From Bacteroides ovatus (GTDB taxonomy: Bacteria > Bacteroidota > Bacteroidia > Bacteroidales > Bacteroidaceae), in contig NZ_CP012938.1 in NCBI RefSeq assembly GCF_001314995.1, positions 5,766,001-5,830,000 of the forward strand: a DNA stretch of 64,000 nt, read 5' to 3'. The notes below the pieces were generated by a model. That model was not told the DNA's origin. It was given only the letters and a program-made list of their open reading frames with translations, and did no database searches. Made by a program: the position numbers and the translations under genes. Below, in pieces: positions 27,351-37,295 of this stretch; within the stretch, counting starts at the first letter, position 1, and every line of letters starts with the position of its first letter.

Positions 27351-28898
27351 ATGAAAAAAATATTTGTTATACTATTACTGACAGGAGGCTTGTTGACGAG
27401 CGGTTGCAGTGACTGGCTTGATGTACTGCCTAAAGACAAGCAGAGCACGGATATGTACTGGCAATCTGCTGAAGACGTGGAATCCATCCTTGCGCAAGGA
27501 TACAGTTGTATGCGCAATTGTATTCCATATATGATTGACTGGGGAGAGTTGCGGGGCGGATCGGTAATTGTTCCTTCCAGAGCTACCGAGAATGGTAGAG
27601 TCCAGAATTTTCAAGTACTTCCTAACAATTCAAGAGTGGCATGGGGTACATTCTACCAAGCCATTGGCATGGCGAATGCTGTATTGAAATATGCGCCGGG
27701 TGTGATGGAGAAAGACGAAAGTTACCATGAATCCCAGATGAATTCACACTGTACGGAAGCCTATTTTATTCGTGGATTGATGTATCTGTATCTGGTACGT
27801 AATTATGGAGAAGTACCTTTGATCACCGAACCTTACGTGGATGATGAGATGCCGACCAATGTGGCCAAATCATCTGAACAGGAAATCTTGGAACAAATAA
27901 AGAGCGATATGCGTACAGCTCTGGATACCAATGCAGCCAAGGAATTTTTTGAAGATTCATGGGCAACTAAAGGACGTTCCACCAAATGGGCTTTGTATGC
28001 GTTGATGGCGGAAACCTGCTTATGGGCGGAAGATTATGACGAATGCGTCACTTACGCTGACTATCTAATTAATGCTACCTCCGGTAGGCGTCCGGTTTTC
28101 ATGTCTGTCCCCAGCCAATGGTTCCAAATTTTTTATCCGGGCAATAGCAATGAGTCCATTTTTGAATTGCAGTTCGATGGCGCTACTTATTACCAGACAA
28201 ACAATTGTCCGACTAGTATTATGCCATACAGTACTTCCAGTACCAATAAAACTTATATGTATTCTGAAGCGATGACATTGCGTTTGTATGAGGAGAGTCT
28301 GAAAGAGGCTGTCCGTACTTATTTCGGTTCATGTGCACCACGCGAAAATCTTCATACACCCAGCTATTATGACGATTATCCCGATAATGCCATTATTTGG
28401 AAATACTCAGGGATGGGTACAAATAGTCTGATAGCTATCCGTGGTGGAAATCAGATGGATGCCAATTATATCATTTACCGGATGGCAGATGTCATGTTGA
28501 TGAAAGCCGAAGCATTGATTCGGAAAGGCGGTAGCGAGAATTGGACGGAAGCCGTAGAGATAATGAACCAGATTCGCAAACGTTCCAACTTAGTTCCCTT
28601 GACCGTGGCTATGGAAGAAATTAGTGAACTGGATTTGTTGCAACTATTGCTGAACGAACGGGACATGGAGTTTGCCGCAGAAGGAAAACGATGGTATGAT
28701 CTGCTTCGTCTGGGAAAGCAGCAAAATTTTAAGTATAAGGCTGAATTTAAGGAACTCGTGATGCAGAACAACAGCACCGCAGAGCCTAAATGGCTAAATT
28801 CCGCTTTGAATAACAGCGATGCCTGGTATCTGCCTCTTCCCGAAAGTGATGTGAACACCAACCGATTATTGGAACAGAACCCTTATTATGATAAATAA
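27351..28898 (+). CDS. SusD-like nutrient-binding outer-membrane lipoprotein (first)
   Basis: 515 residues; lipobox TSGC at the signal peptide end. SusD/RagB features include the N-terminal SDWLDVLPKDKQSTDMYW, the TPR-like helices (EAYFIRGLMYLYLVRNYGEVPLIT) and the C-terminal LLNERDMEFAAEGKRWYDLLRLGK followed by WYLPLPESDVNTN near the end. It forms the lid of the transporter encoded by the gene before it. Confidence 0.96.
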   Translation: MKKIFVILLLTGGLLTSGCSDWLDVLPKDKQSTDMYWQSAEDVESILAQGYSCMRNCIPYMIDWGELRGGSVIVPSRATENGRVQNFQVLPNNSRVAWGTFYQAIGMANAVLKYAPGVMEKDESYHESQMNSHCTEAYFIRGLMYLYLVRNYGEVPLITEPYVDDEMPTNVAKSSEQEILEQIKSDMRTALDTNAAKEFFEDSWATKGRSTKWALYALMAETCLWAEDYDECVTYADYLINATSGRRPVFMSVPSQWFQIFYPGNSNESIFELQFDGATYYQTNNCPTSIMPYSTSSTNKTYMYSEAMTLRLYEESLKEAVRTYFGSCAPRENLHTPSYYDDYPDNAIIWKYSGMGTNSLIAIRGGNQMDANYIIYRMADVMLMKAEALIRKGGSENWTEAVEIMNQIRKRSNLVPLTVAMEEISELDLLQLLLNERDMEFAAEGKRWYDLLRLGKQQNFKYKAEFKELVMQNNSTAEPKWLNSALNNSDAWYLPLPESDVNTNRLLEQNPYYDK

Positions 28899-28905
28899 TC
28901 AAACC

Positions 28906-30648
28906 ATGAATAAAATGAAAAAGATAGGAAGGATTTATTGGATGCTGCTCATTATCTTATGCACGGCCTGCAATGATCCGTATGAAGGAGACACGTTCTC
29001 TGTTTATGATATACAGCCGGCTGCTACTTACTTGTCCAGCCGTTCCGGTGAATTTTCAGAATGGATTTCCATTATGAAATACGCTGACCTATACAATGCC
29101 GTCAATCAAGCGACTCAATATTTCACCCTTTTTGTCCCCACGAACGAGGCGGTGAAAGCATTCTATACGAAGAAGGGGATTACTTCTATTGAAGAATTGG
29201 GAGTGGAATATGCTCGTAACCTAGTTTCTTTTCATATTGTTCAAGATACAATCAGTCAGGAAAAATTTATCGAGCAAGAAGGCACGTTAAGTAAAAAAAC
29301 GGTTTCCGATGACTTCCTTTCGGTGTCTTTCGGCAGTGCTGAAAATGGCGGCGGTGGTTTGCAATCAGTCTATCTGAATAAGGAAGCCCATGTCATAGAG
29401 TTTGCCAATTTGGTATCAAACGGCTACGTTTATGTGCTTGAAAACACGTTGACTCCGTTGACCGAGAGTGTGTATCAACGTATCGCTGAAAATGGAGACT
29501 ACACCATCCTGAAAGGTGCATTGGATGCTACCGGATGGGGAAAGGAAATCAATACCATCTACGACACCATAGAAAATCAGTCGGGAGGTACTACTCAGCA
29601 AAAGCGAAACTATACCTTCCTTGCCGTAACGGATGCAGTTTTTAGTGAAAACGGTATCAGTAGTTTGCAAGATTTAGTACGGAAATTGGAAGCAGGTTCT
29701 GACTATACTAATCCGGATAATGCTCTTTATCAGTACGTTGCCTATCATATTTTGCCGGGAAGCTATGATCTGAAGAAAATGAGGAGTTTTGATACAGCAG
29801 ACGTAACTTCTAAAATTTGGGATACTTCAAGTACCGGAAATATCGTCAAGGTAAGCAACAAGAATGATATTTTCTATCTCAACTATGCAGATGAGGAACA
29901 TCGTGCCACGTTCCTCGAAGATTACAGTGACTTGCAGGCAAAGAACGGATACATTCATCAAGTCAGCACATGGTTGCCCATCGCCGAAGCTGAACCGGAA
30001 ACTGTTTTGTTCGACTTGTGTAATTACTCCCTCATCGGTGAATGGATTGCAGCTGGTCATGGAGAAGAAGGTATCAAATTTCAGGCAGTAGGAGATGAAG
30101 AGAAAAAGTGTTCGGTGACAGAATTAAACTGTTATCAATATGAATTAGTAAATCCGGCAGGAGCGTATGACAGTTATTATAATGTTACTTATTTCCAGAT
30201 AAGTTCAAAAAATGATTGGAAAACAGCAAATAATGGTGATCTTCTAATGCTGAATATTGGTAACACTGGATGGGTTTCCATGCAAACTCCTTCCATTATC
30301 AAAGGTAAATATAAAGTGACTCTGCAGTTTGGATATGCTACATCGCAACTATTCATTAAGCAACAAAGTAATAGCAATGGCGGACAAATGGATTTCAAGC
30401 TGATAAGCGGAACAGAAGAAGTTTTGTTGAACGAGCAAACTGAATATAAGCCTTATACAGAATTAGAAGGTTCAGCTCCTAAATTAGGACTCTATAAAAG
30501 CGTCATAAATAATGAAATAGAGTTTACAGATACTCAATCATATACTTTAAAAATAGTATTGAAAGATCCGGGAGCTAGCGCTAGTTCCAACTCTAAATAT
30601 CGTATTTATCTGGATTATATCTTATTTGAACCTGTAATAGAAGAATAA
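28906..30648 (+). CDS. Fasciclin-domain lipoprotein (second)
   Basis: About 580 residues from ATG 28906; an in-frame ATG at 28888 overlaps the susD stop and one at 28915 is also possible. Signal peptide with CTAC lipobox. Two FAS1 modules (YFTLFVPTNEAVKAFY ... NGYVYVLENTLTPL, then YTFLAVTDAVFSENG ... KNGYIHQVSTWLPI) are followed by a C-terminal beta-sandwich of about 200 residues that looks like a carbohydrate-binding jelly roll (KYKVTLQFGYATSQLF, YRIYLDYILFEPV). A glycan-binding surface protein of the SusCD complex is likely (inference). Confidence 0.82.
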   Translation: MNKMKKIGRIYWMLLIILCTACNDPYEGDTFSVYDIQPAATYLSSRSGEFSEWISIMKYADLYNAVNQATQYFTLFVPTNEAVKAFYTKKGITSIEELGVEYARNLVSFHIVQDTISQEKFIEQEGTLSKKTVSDDFLSVSFGSAENGGGGLQSVYLNKEAHVIEFANLVSNGYVYVLENTLTPLTESVYQRIAENGDYTILKGALDATGWGKEINTIYDTIENQSGGTTQQKRNYTFLAVTDAVFSENGISSLQDLVRKLEAGSDYTNPDNALYQYVAYHILPGSYDLKKMRSFDTADVTSKIWDTSSTGNIVKVSNKNDIFYLNYADEEHRATFLEDYSDLQAKNGYIHQVSTWLPIAEAEPETVLFDLCNYSLIGEWIAAGHGEEGIKFQAVGDEEKKCSVTELNCYQYELVNPAGAYDSYYNVTYFQISSKNDWKTANNGDLLMLNIGNTGWVSMQTPSIIKGKYKVTLQFGYATSQLFIKQQSNSNGGQMDFKLISGTEEVLLNEQTEYKPYTELEGSAPKLGLYKSVINNEIEFTDTQSYTLKIVLKDPGASASSNSKYRIYLDYILFEPVIEE

Positions 30649-30655
30649 AAGAACC

Positions 30656-32335
30656 ATGAAAACGAAAAAATACATACTATATGCTCTATCCTTTCTGACA
30701 TTGATAGGCAGTAGTTGTTCCGACACATGGGACAACCATTACGCTCAAGAGCAGAGTGCAGTAAACAATGACCAAATTACGATTGTCAATAAACCGCTGA
30801 CCGAGTATCTGGCAGAAGAATCTTCGTTGACCAATATGTATCAGTTGTTTAAGGAAACCGGTATGATTGACGAAATGCAGAAAAAGGAACAGATGTACAC
30901 CATCTTAGCTACGGAAGCAGATCTGGCACCAACAAGAGCTGCAAGCAACGATGATGTATATACCGCTCAAACTTATATCTCCGATGCATCTATTTCTCCG
31001 TCTAAAATTACAGATGGCCAACGTCTTTTGATGTGGAGTGGCAAATTTTTGAATATCAAGAAAACGGAAGAAGAAACCGGGAACATCATCCAGTTCAATA
31101 ATGCAACAGTAACTAAAATAGTGAAACTGACTAATGGTTATCTTTACATACTGGATCAGGCGATTGTATCTCCGCGAAGTATGTATGAGATTATTGAATC
31201 ATTGGGAGACGATTATTCCATTTTCCGTCAGATGATCTTGTCGCGCAATCAACTGACATTCGACAAGAACGCCAGTGAAATTATTGGAGTGGACAACACG
31301 GGAAATACGGTTTACGACTCCGTATTTACTGTAAAAGCCCCTTATTTTGAGAATAAAGGCTTCGACATTATGTCGGAAAACGTGACTGCAACCATGCTGA
31401 TTCCTTCCAACGAGGTAATCAATGATGCTTTGACTACCGCACGTCAGAAACTGACAGAATGGGGACTGGAACGCGAAGACAGTATCATTAGAAACTGGGT
31501 ATTCCAAGCTGCGTTTTTCAACAAGAAGTACACTAAACTGGATTTTGAGGAGAACGAAGACCTCAAATCGGTGTTTTCCAAGCAGTGGCGTACCACCGTT
31601 CAGGAAGTAGATCTTGACCATCCGGTAAACATGAGTAACGGAACTGCATACTATGTGAAGAAGATGAAAATTCCTACCAATGTGTTGATTTATCGTCTGA
31701 AAGATCATTTTTATTACTATGAAAAGATGACGGCATTAGAAAAAGAAACTTATTTCAAAACGACAAATCTGGCATATAAGGAAATTGGACATAGCGATGG
31801 TAAAAGTTATCATGACGGATGGCCTGCAATGGGATTTCCTAGAATCTATTATTACACTTTGGTGTATGATCTGGCAGATCCTGCAAACAAAACTTATACG
31901 CTTGAATTTACACCATTCAAGTATAAAGAAATGGGAACTACAGAGCATGAGGTTTCACCTTATAAGATTCCGGAAGGAACATATAAGATTTATTTCGGAT
32001 TTGAACAGGACAAAAGTGGTAAAGTTGGACAGGTGAAGATATTTGTCAATGACGTGGAGGTAGGAACCGCTTCAGAAAGTGCAAATAAAGGTACCAATTT
32101 CCATTTCGACCGTAATGGCGGTGGATATGCGGAAGGATATGATGCTAATGCTGCCAAAGCTGCCGGAGTTAGCAAATATAGTAACTATGATCGCGATGGT
32201 GGAGTCATGTCCAATGAGTTGGTCGTTACGGGAGAAGCCAAACCTATCACGATACGTTTTGAAGGTTCAGGTAATAGCTTGACAAAGGCTATCTTCTTCC
32301 ACTGGTGTTTGAAACCTACAGAGGATTGTTATTAA
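30656..32335 (+). CDS. Fasciclin-domain lipoprotein (third)
   Basis: 559 residues, 7 nt after the previous gene; signal peptide with lipobox SSC. One or two FAS1-like modules (MYTILATEADLAPTR ... TNGYLYILDQAIVSP, then ATMLIPSNEVINDAL) are followed by a C-terminal sandwich (YKIPEGTYKIYFGFEQD, VKIFVNDVEVGTA). It resembles the second Fas1 protein in design and stands directly before the second susC. A glycan-binding role is inferred. Confidence 0.82.
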   Translation: MKTKKYILYALSFLTLIGSSCSDTWDNHYAQEQSAVNNDQITIVNKPLTEYLAEESSLTNMYQLFKETGMIDEMQKKEQMYTILATEADLAPTRAASNDDVYTAQTYISDASISPSKITDGQRLLMWSGKFLNIKKTEEETGNIIQFNNATVTKIVKLTNGYLYILDQAIVSPRSMYEIIESLGDDYSIFRQMILSRNQLTFDKNASEIIGVDNTGNTVYDSVFTVKAPYFENKGFDIMSENVTATMLIPSNEVINDALTTARQKLTEWGLEREDSIIRNWVFQAAFFNKKYTKLDFEENEDLKSVFSKQWRTTVQEVDLDHPVNMSNGTAYYVKKMKIPTNVLIYRLKDHFYYYEKMTALEKETYFKTTNLAYKEIGHSDGKSYHDGWPAMGFPRIYYYTLVYDLADPANKTYTLEFTPFKYKEMGTTEHEVSPYKIPEGTYKIYFGFEQDKSGKVGQVKIFVNDVEVGTASESANKGTNFHFDRNGGGYAEGYDANAAKAAGVSKYSNYDRDGGVMSNELVVTGEAKPITIRFEGSGNSLTKAIFFHWCLKPTEDCY

Positions 32336-32355
32336 TCTTATGAAATAAAGACAAA

Positions 32356-35300
32356 ATGAAAAAGATACAAATTTTATTTTTCACTTTTCTGCTTTGCCTT
32401 TTTGCAGCCGATGTATGTGCGCAGAAACAGGACAAGGTAAGCGGAAAAATCCTATCTTCTCTCAATACTCCGGTGAAGGGAGCGGTAGTGTCCGTTACAG
32501 GAAGTGAAGATGTGACCACAGATGAAAACGGAGTATTCCAAACTGAATGTAAGGATCTGAAGAAAGCGTGGATTTCTGTCTGGGCGGTAGGCTACTACAC
32601 GGTTCGTCAGGCATTGGACGGACGGAAGGATATCAACATCATCCTGATTCCCGAATCTAAATATAAATATAATGAGACAACGGTTTTGCCTTTTCGGGTT
32701 GAAACGAATGAAGTCACTACTTCGGCAGAGAACATCACTAAAAAGGATTTCACGCCTGCCAGCATGAATATTGACCGTGCGTTAGCCGGTCAGATCGCCG
32801 GTTTACAGGTCACTCGCGGCAGTGGTATGCCGGGGGAAGGAAGCTATATGAATCTGCGCGGTGTGCGTTCATTTGTCGGTAACAACGCTCCGCTAGTGAT
32901 TATCAATGGCATTCCTTATATTCCTGACGTGCACAATTCGCAGATGATCAACGGATATAGTCGAAATATTTTTCAAGCCTATAATATCAATGATATTCAG
33001 AACATCACTGTTTTAAAGGGTGCGGAAGCTGCTATCTATGGTTCGATGGGTGCCAATGGCGTTATTCTGATAGAAACCGACGGTGCTACTTCAGACAATA
33101 TGAACACGGAAATCAGTTATTACGGACAGTTCGGAATGAGTTGGAATGATAAACGTATACCGCTTTTGTCTGGTATCGATTATAAGTCGTTCCTGTCTGA
33201 CATGGGTATGAATTACTATGGAAATATGGAGAACTTTTTCAATAATTTCCCGTTCATGAATGATGCAGAAGGCAAAAACGGTTACCTTTACAACAACAAT
33301 ACCAACTGGCAGGATGAACTCTACCGGAATGGATTCGTCACAGACAATTTGTTCCGTATAGAAGGTGGTGACAATATTGCCAAGTACGACTTGTCATTGG
33401 GTTACGCCAACGAACAGGGGATACTGAAAAGTACGAAGCAAGACCGTTATCACACGCAATTAAACGGTAACTTCCTCGTAAGCAAGAACTTTGAAGTGTA
33501 TGCCACTATCGGTCTGGCTTATATGAACGGTCATTTCCAAGAACAGGGAATGTCCCGGCATACCAACCCGATTTTGGCAGCCTATGCGCAATCACCTTTG
33601 CTTGCTCCTTACCAGAAAACGTCCAATGGTGACTTTACTCCTCTTTATTCATCTTATTATTATGGTATCTGTCAGGATTTGACTTTTGCAGTCAGTAACC
33701 CTGTCGCCATCGTGAACGAAGTGGACGCTAACAACCGTCAATATGATGTCAATATCAAAGCCGGATTCAACTATCGGATTATTCCCGGACTGTCTGTCGA
33801 CGGTGTATTTGGCATTTATTATAACTATAACAAAGAGCACATCTTCATGCCGGGTGTAAGCGATCCGGTTATTGTTCCCGCTATTGACACTTACGGTGAA
33901 CAGAAGAACGTCGTGCGCGAAGGAGTGGCGGAAACGCAGAACTACTTCTATAACCTGAATGCCCGTTTCAACAAAGTGTTCAGTAACAGACACGTCCTTA
34001 ACGCAATGGCGGGATGCCAAGTGCTGACTACGCAGAACGAACTTGATGGAGCTTTTGCCCGTAATACGACAAACGACTTTTATCAAGTATTAAATTCTGC
34101 CAATAAGGTGGGTTCTTATTTCGACGGTTATCTGGCAAAATGGAACTGGATGAACATCTTTGCCCATGCCGACTATACGTATAACAATCTTTTGAATGTT
34201 TCTGCAAATATGTCTGTCGACGGTTCTTCTGCCAATGGAAAATATACCAATCGTTTCCGTGTATATCCGTCTGCCGGATTGACATGGATGGCAAAGAATA
34301 TGTCTTTCCTGATTGACAAGGATTGGGTTAACCGTCTGGAGCTCCGTGCCGAATATAGTGTTACCGGCAACAGCCGTTTCTCTTCCAATTATGGCAGAAA
34401 TTACTATAGCAGTTTGCCGTACATGGCAGTATCCGGCATTGTGCGGACACAAATCCCGAATACACACCTGAAACCGGAAGTGACCACACAGATGAACTTG
34501 AGCTTGGACGCCGCTTTCTTGAGAAACCGCATCAGTTTGGGAGTTGATTATTATCGGGGCAGAAGCAAGGATGTAATCATGAATGTCAACACTTCAGCCG
34601 TTTACGGTACTTCCGGCTATTATACCAACTGTGCAAAAATCGACAACAAAGGGGTAGAACTCTCCTTCCAGGCTTCTTTAATCCATCTGCGCGATTTCGA
34701 ATGGATTGTGGGAGGAAATATCGCGTTCACCGACAATAAGATCAAGTCTTTAGGCGGATATGACCAAAAGACATTGGAATATAGCGATGGCGCCACAGTG
34801 GTCAGTCGTGTAGGTGGAAGCCCGTACGAATTCTACGGATTACAGGCCGACGGAGTCTATGCCACTCAAGCCGAAGCTGACAAAGCCAATTTGGTCAACA
34901 GCAGTATGCAGGCATATCAAGCCGGTGACGTGCGTTTCATTGACCAGAATAACGACGGACGTATTGACATAAAAGACCGTATATCTTTGGGAAGCGCCGC
35001 TCCCGATTATTTCGGAGGCTTTTACACTAACTTCCGCTACCGGCATTTCGCACTGTCCGCAGAATTTGCATACTCTAAAGGAAACAAAGCATACAATGCC
35101 GTAAGACGTACTTTGGAATCGGCTTCTTCTTTTTCTAACCAGAGCGTTGCCGTCAGTAATCGTTGGAGCGTGGAAGGGCAAGTGACTGATATGCCTCGTG
35201 CAACCTTCGGAGACGCTATCGGCAATAACAACTTCTCTTCACGTTGGATAGAGGATGCTTCTTATCTGCGTATAAAGAATATCACATTGAGCTACAACTT

Positions 35301-35496
35301 TGATAAACCGATATGGAACTTCTTCCGCTCCGGAACGATCTACGTAACCGGTGAAAACTTGCTGACAGCTACCAAATATTTAGGATTGGATCCTGAATTT
35401 GCTTATTCGTCTAGCGACAACGCAACACAAGGATTCGATTATGCGAAAGTAATGCAACCAAAATCCGTTAAACTGGGTATAAACTTGAAATTCTAA
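32356..35496 (+). CDS. SusC-like TonB-dependent outer-membrane transporter (second complete)
   Basis: 1046 residues, signal peptide ending at VCAQ, a carboxypeptidase-like domain (KVSGKILSSLNTPVKGAVVSV), a plug (IDRALAGQIAGLQVTRGSGMPG, YMNLRGVRSF, LVIINGIPYIPD, ITVLKGAEAAIYGSMGANG) and a barrel ending VKLGINLKF. It is not a close copy of the first SusC, so the two pairs probably take up different pectin fragments. The SusD partner starts 2 nt after its stop. Confidence 0.96.
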   Translation: MKKIQILFFTFLLCLFAADVCAQKQDKVSGKILSSLNTPVKGAVVSVTGSEDVTTDENGVFQTECKDLKKAWISVWAVGYYTVRQALDGRKDINIILIPESKYKYNETTVLPFRVETNEVTTSAENITKKDFTPASMNIDRALAGQIAGLQVTRGSGMPGEGSYMNLRGVRSFVGNNAPLVIINGIPYIPDVHNSQMINGYSRNIFQAYNINDIQNITVLKGAEAAIYGSMGANGVILIETDGATSDNMNTEISYYGQFGMSWNDKRIPLLSGIDYKSFLSDMGMNYYGNMENFFNNFPFMNDAEGKNGYLYNNNTNWQDELYRNGFVTDNLFRIEGGDNIAKYDLSLGYANEQGILKSTKQDRYHTQLNGNFLVSKNFEVYATIGLAYMNGHFQEQGMSRHTNPILAAYAQSPLLAPYQKTSNGDFTPLYSSYYYGICQDLTFAVSNPVAIVNEVDANNRQYDVNIKAGFNYRIIPGLSVDGVFGIYYNYNKEHIFMPGVSDPVIVPAIDTYGEQKNVVREGVAETQNYFYNLNARFNKVFSNRHVLNAMAGCQVLTTQNELDGAFARNTTNDFYQVLNSANKVGSYFDGYLAKWNWMNIFAHADYTYNNLLNVSANMSVDGSSANGKYTNRFRVYPSAGLTWMAKNMSFLIDKDWVNRLELRAEYSVTGNSRFSSNYGRNYYSSLPYMAVSGIVRTQIPNTHLKPEVTTQMNLSLDAAFLRNRISLGVDYYRGRSKDVIMNVNTSAVYGTSGYYTNCAKIDNKGVELSFQASLIHLRDFEWIVGGNIAFTDNKIKSLGGYDQKTLEYSDGATVVSRVGGSPYEFYGLQADGVYATQAEADKANLVNSSMQAYQAGDVRFIDQNNDGRIDIKDRISLGSAAPDYFGGFYTNFRYRHFALSAEFAYSKGNKAYNAVRRTLESASSFSNQSVAVSNRWSVEGQVTDMPRATFGDAIGNNNFSSRWIEDASYLRIKNITLSYNFDKPIWNFFRSGTIYVTGENLLTATKYLGLDPEFAYSSSDNATQGFDYAKVMQPKSVKLGINLKF

Positions 35497-35498
35497 TT

Positions 35499-37172
35499 AT
35501 GAAGATGAAAAAAATAATACTGAATGTCGCATTGGTCTTTGCAGCTGCTGTAATGGGTAGCTGTGACAGCTTCTTTGAAGTAGATACGGATGACACGTTG
35601 GACGGCAGCGAATATATTTCTGAAGAGAGCGAAATGTATTCGGGGTATATGGGTATCATGGCAAAGATGCAGGCTGTCGGTGACAAGGCAATTTACTTGA
35701 ATGAACTAAGGGGGGAACTGGTAGAACCCACCTCAACCGCTCCCACAGAATTGTATAGCTTGTACAATTATGATGATGATCTGGAAGGAAACTCGTATGC
35801 GAATCCTGCTGGATATTATGAGATAATCAATGCGTGCAACGACTATCTTCGGAAGTTACAGACATACAAGGAGAGCAATTCAATAGATATGACCCGCTAT
35901 AAAGCTTTGGTCAGCAGTACGTTGCGTATAAAAGCATGGACTTTTATGACGATTGCCAAGATTTATGGTAAAGTCGTATGGGTGGACAAACCGATGGATT
36001 CATTAAGGGATCTTTCCAAATTCAAGACTTTGGAATTGGATGATGTCATGGCAGCCTGCAAAAATCTGCTGGACATTGGTTTTGATGATGTAGACGGAAC
36101 ATACGAGACTGCTTGGAAAGACTGGGTGGATCCGGATACAGAACTTGCAAACAGTGAATACCGTCGTTGGGATATGATGACGCCTCCTTACTATGCCGTA
36201 TATGCGGAAATCTGCTTGTGGATGGGTAAATACCAGAAATGTATTGATCTGATACAAGGTGAAATGAATAGAAGATACCAACAGAGTCAGAACCAGTCTA
36301 TCGCCTATCTGCGTAACGCCCAATTGCTGGGACAATGGGGAAAGTTCTTTAATTACGAGACTCCTTACGATTATGAGTCGGTATCTGCTGTTATGTACAA
36401 CTATCAGAATAAGCAGACAAACAGTCTGTTAAAACATTTTGATTCCGATTACCCCAATAAGTTCTGGCTTGCTCCTGCTGAAAAAGCGATGGAACGCTTC
36501 TCGGATAAAGACTTCGACCCGATAGGTGCCAACGAAGAAGATTTCAGGAAAACCTATACTTTCAAGGTATACAATGGCAAGTGGGTTATCAGCAAATTCC
36601 GTCCGCCCTATAATCCGGTGCGTGCCGCTTATCGCGATGACGTGTTTGTCTATTTGTACCGTGGTGCAGAACTTTATCTCATGATGGCGGAAGCGTTCAA
36701 CCAACTCGGCAAGAAGAATGCCGTTGATGCATTGATAAATACCGGTGTTGAAGGTTATGTGGATGAATTCGAGAGAAATGCGGATGGAGTTCTTTCCGGA
36801 ACATGGAACGGCTTTACTCCCCACTGGACCAGTTTGAAAACTGTATATAAACTGGCAAACGGAACGACGAGTATTACTAACCGTGCTTATGGAGATAACG
36901 GCTTGCGTGGAACTGCCAAAACCAATATGGGCTCTCGGTCATTCACCAATGATATCAAAAGCAATGATGAGGAACTGTTGAAGGAAATGATGCTGGAAAT
37001 GGCTTGTGAAGGAAAGGTTTATCCAGCTATGATCCGTATGGCGAAACGTTATAATGACAACAGTATTATGGCAAAATATATTTGCGAGAAATATGAAGGC
37101 AAGGGGAATGTTGCCGCTATCCGTGAAAAGATCATGAATGGAGACTATTTCATCAAATGGAATTTAAAATAA
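35499..37172 (+). CDS. SusD-like nutrient-binding outer-membrane lipoprotein (second)
   Basis: 557 residues; signal peptide with the lipobox MGSC. It shows the SusD pattern (FFEVDTDDTLDGSEYISEES at the N-terminus, ALVSSTLRIKAWTFMTIAKIYGKVVWV, YLYRGAELYLMMAEAFNQLG, LLKEMMLEMACEGKVYPAMIRMA). It is the last gene before a strong terminator. Confidence 0.94.
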   Translation: MKMKKIILNVALVFAAAVMGSCDSFFEVDTDDTLDGSEYISEESEMYSGYMGIMAKMQAVGDKAIYLNELRGELVEPTSTAPTELYSLYNYDDDLEGNSYANPAGYYEIINACNDYLRKLQTYKESNSIDMTRYKALVSSTLRIKAWTFMTIAKIYGKVVWVDKPMDSLRDLSKFKTLELDDVMAACKNLLDIGFDDVDGTYETAWKDWVDPDTELANSEYRRWDMMTPPYYAVYAEICLWMGKYQKCIDLIQGEMNRRYQQSQNQSIAYLRNAQLLGQWGKFFNYETPYDYESVSAVMYNYQNKQTNSLLKHFDSDYPNKFWLAPAEKAMERFSDKDFDPIGANEEDFRKTYTFKVYNGKWVISKFRPPYNPVRAAYRDDVFVYLYRGAELYLMMAEAFNQLGKKNAVDALINTGVEGYVDEFERNADGVLSGTWNGFTPHWTSLKTVYKLANGTTSITNRAYGDNGLRGTAKTNMGSRSFTNDIKSNDEELLKEMMLEMACEGKVYPAMIRMAKRYNDNSIMAKYICEKYEGKGNVAAIREKIMNGDYFIKWNLK

Positions 37173-37216
37173 AATTTCCTGAATAATCCACTGACATGGA
37201 TTAAGTAAAATATGGG

Positions 37217-37254
37217 TGACGCGGGTTTTTGAATGAGAATCCGCGTCATTTGTT
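37217..37254 (+). terminator. Terminator of the long SusC/SusD operon
   Basis: TGACGCGG (37217-37224) and CCGCGTCA (37241-37248) form a perfect 8-bp stem with further weak pairing in the loop, followed by TTTGTTT. Confidence 0.8.
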
Positions 37255-37265
37255 TCAAATATAAA

Positions 37266-37273
37266 TACTTTTG
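37266..37273 (+). promoter_or_regulatory. -7 box of the 37296-44545 unit
   Basis: TACTTTTG matches the -7 consensus 22 nt before the start codon. No -33 box at the usual spacing and no class 1 or 2 operator are present, as the terminator occupies that place. Confidence 0.45.
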
Positions 37274-37295
37274 TAAATAACAATAATAAAGAATC

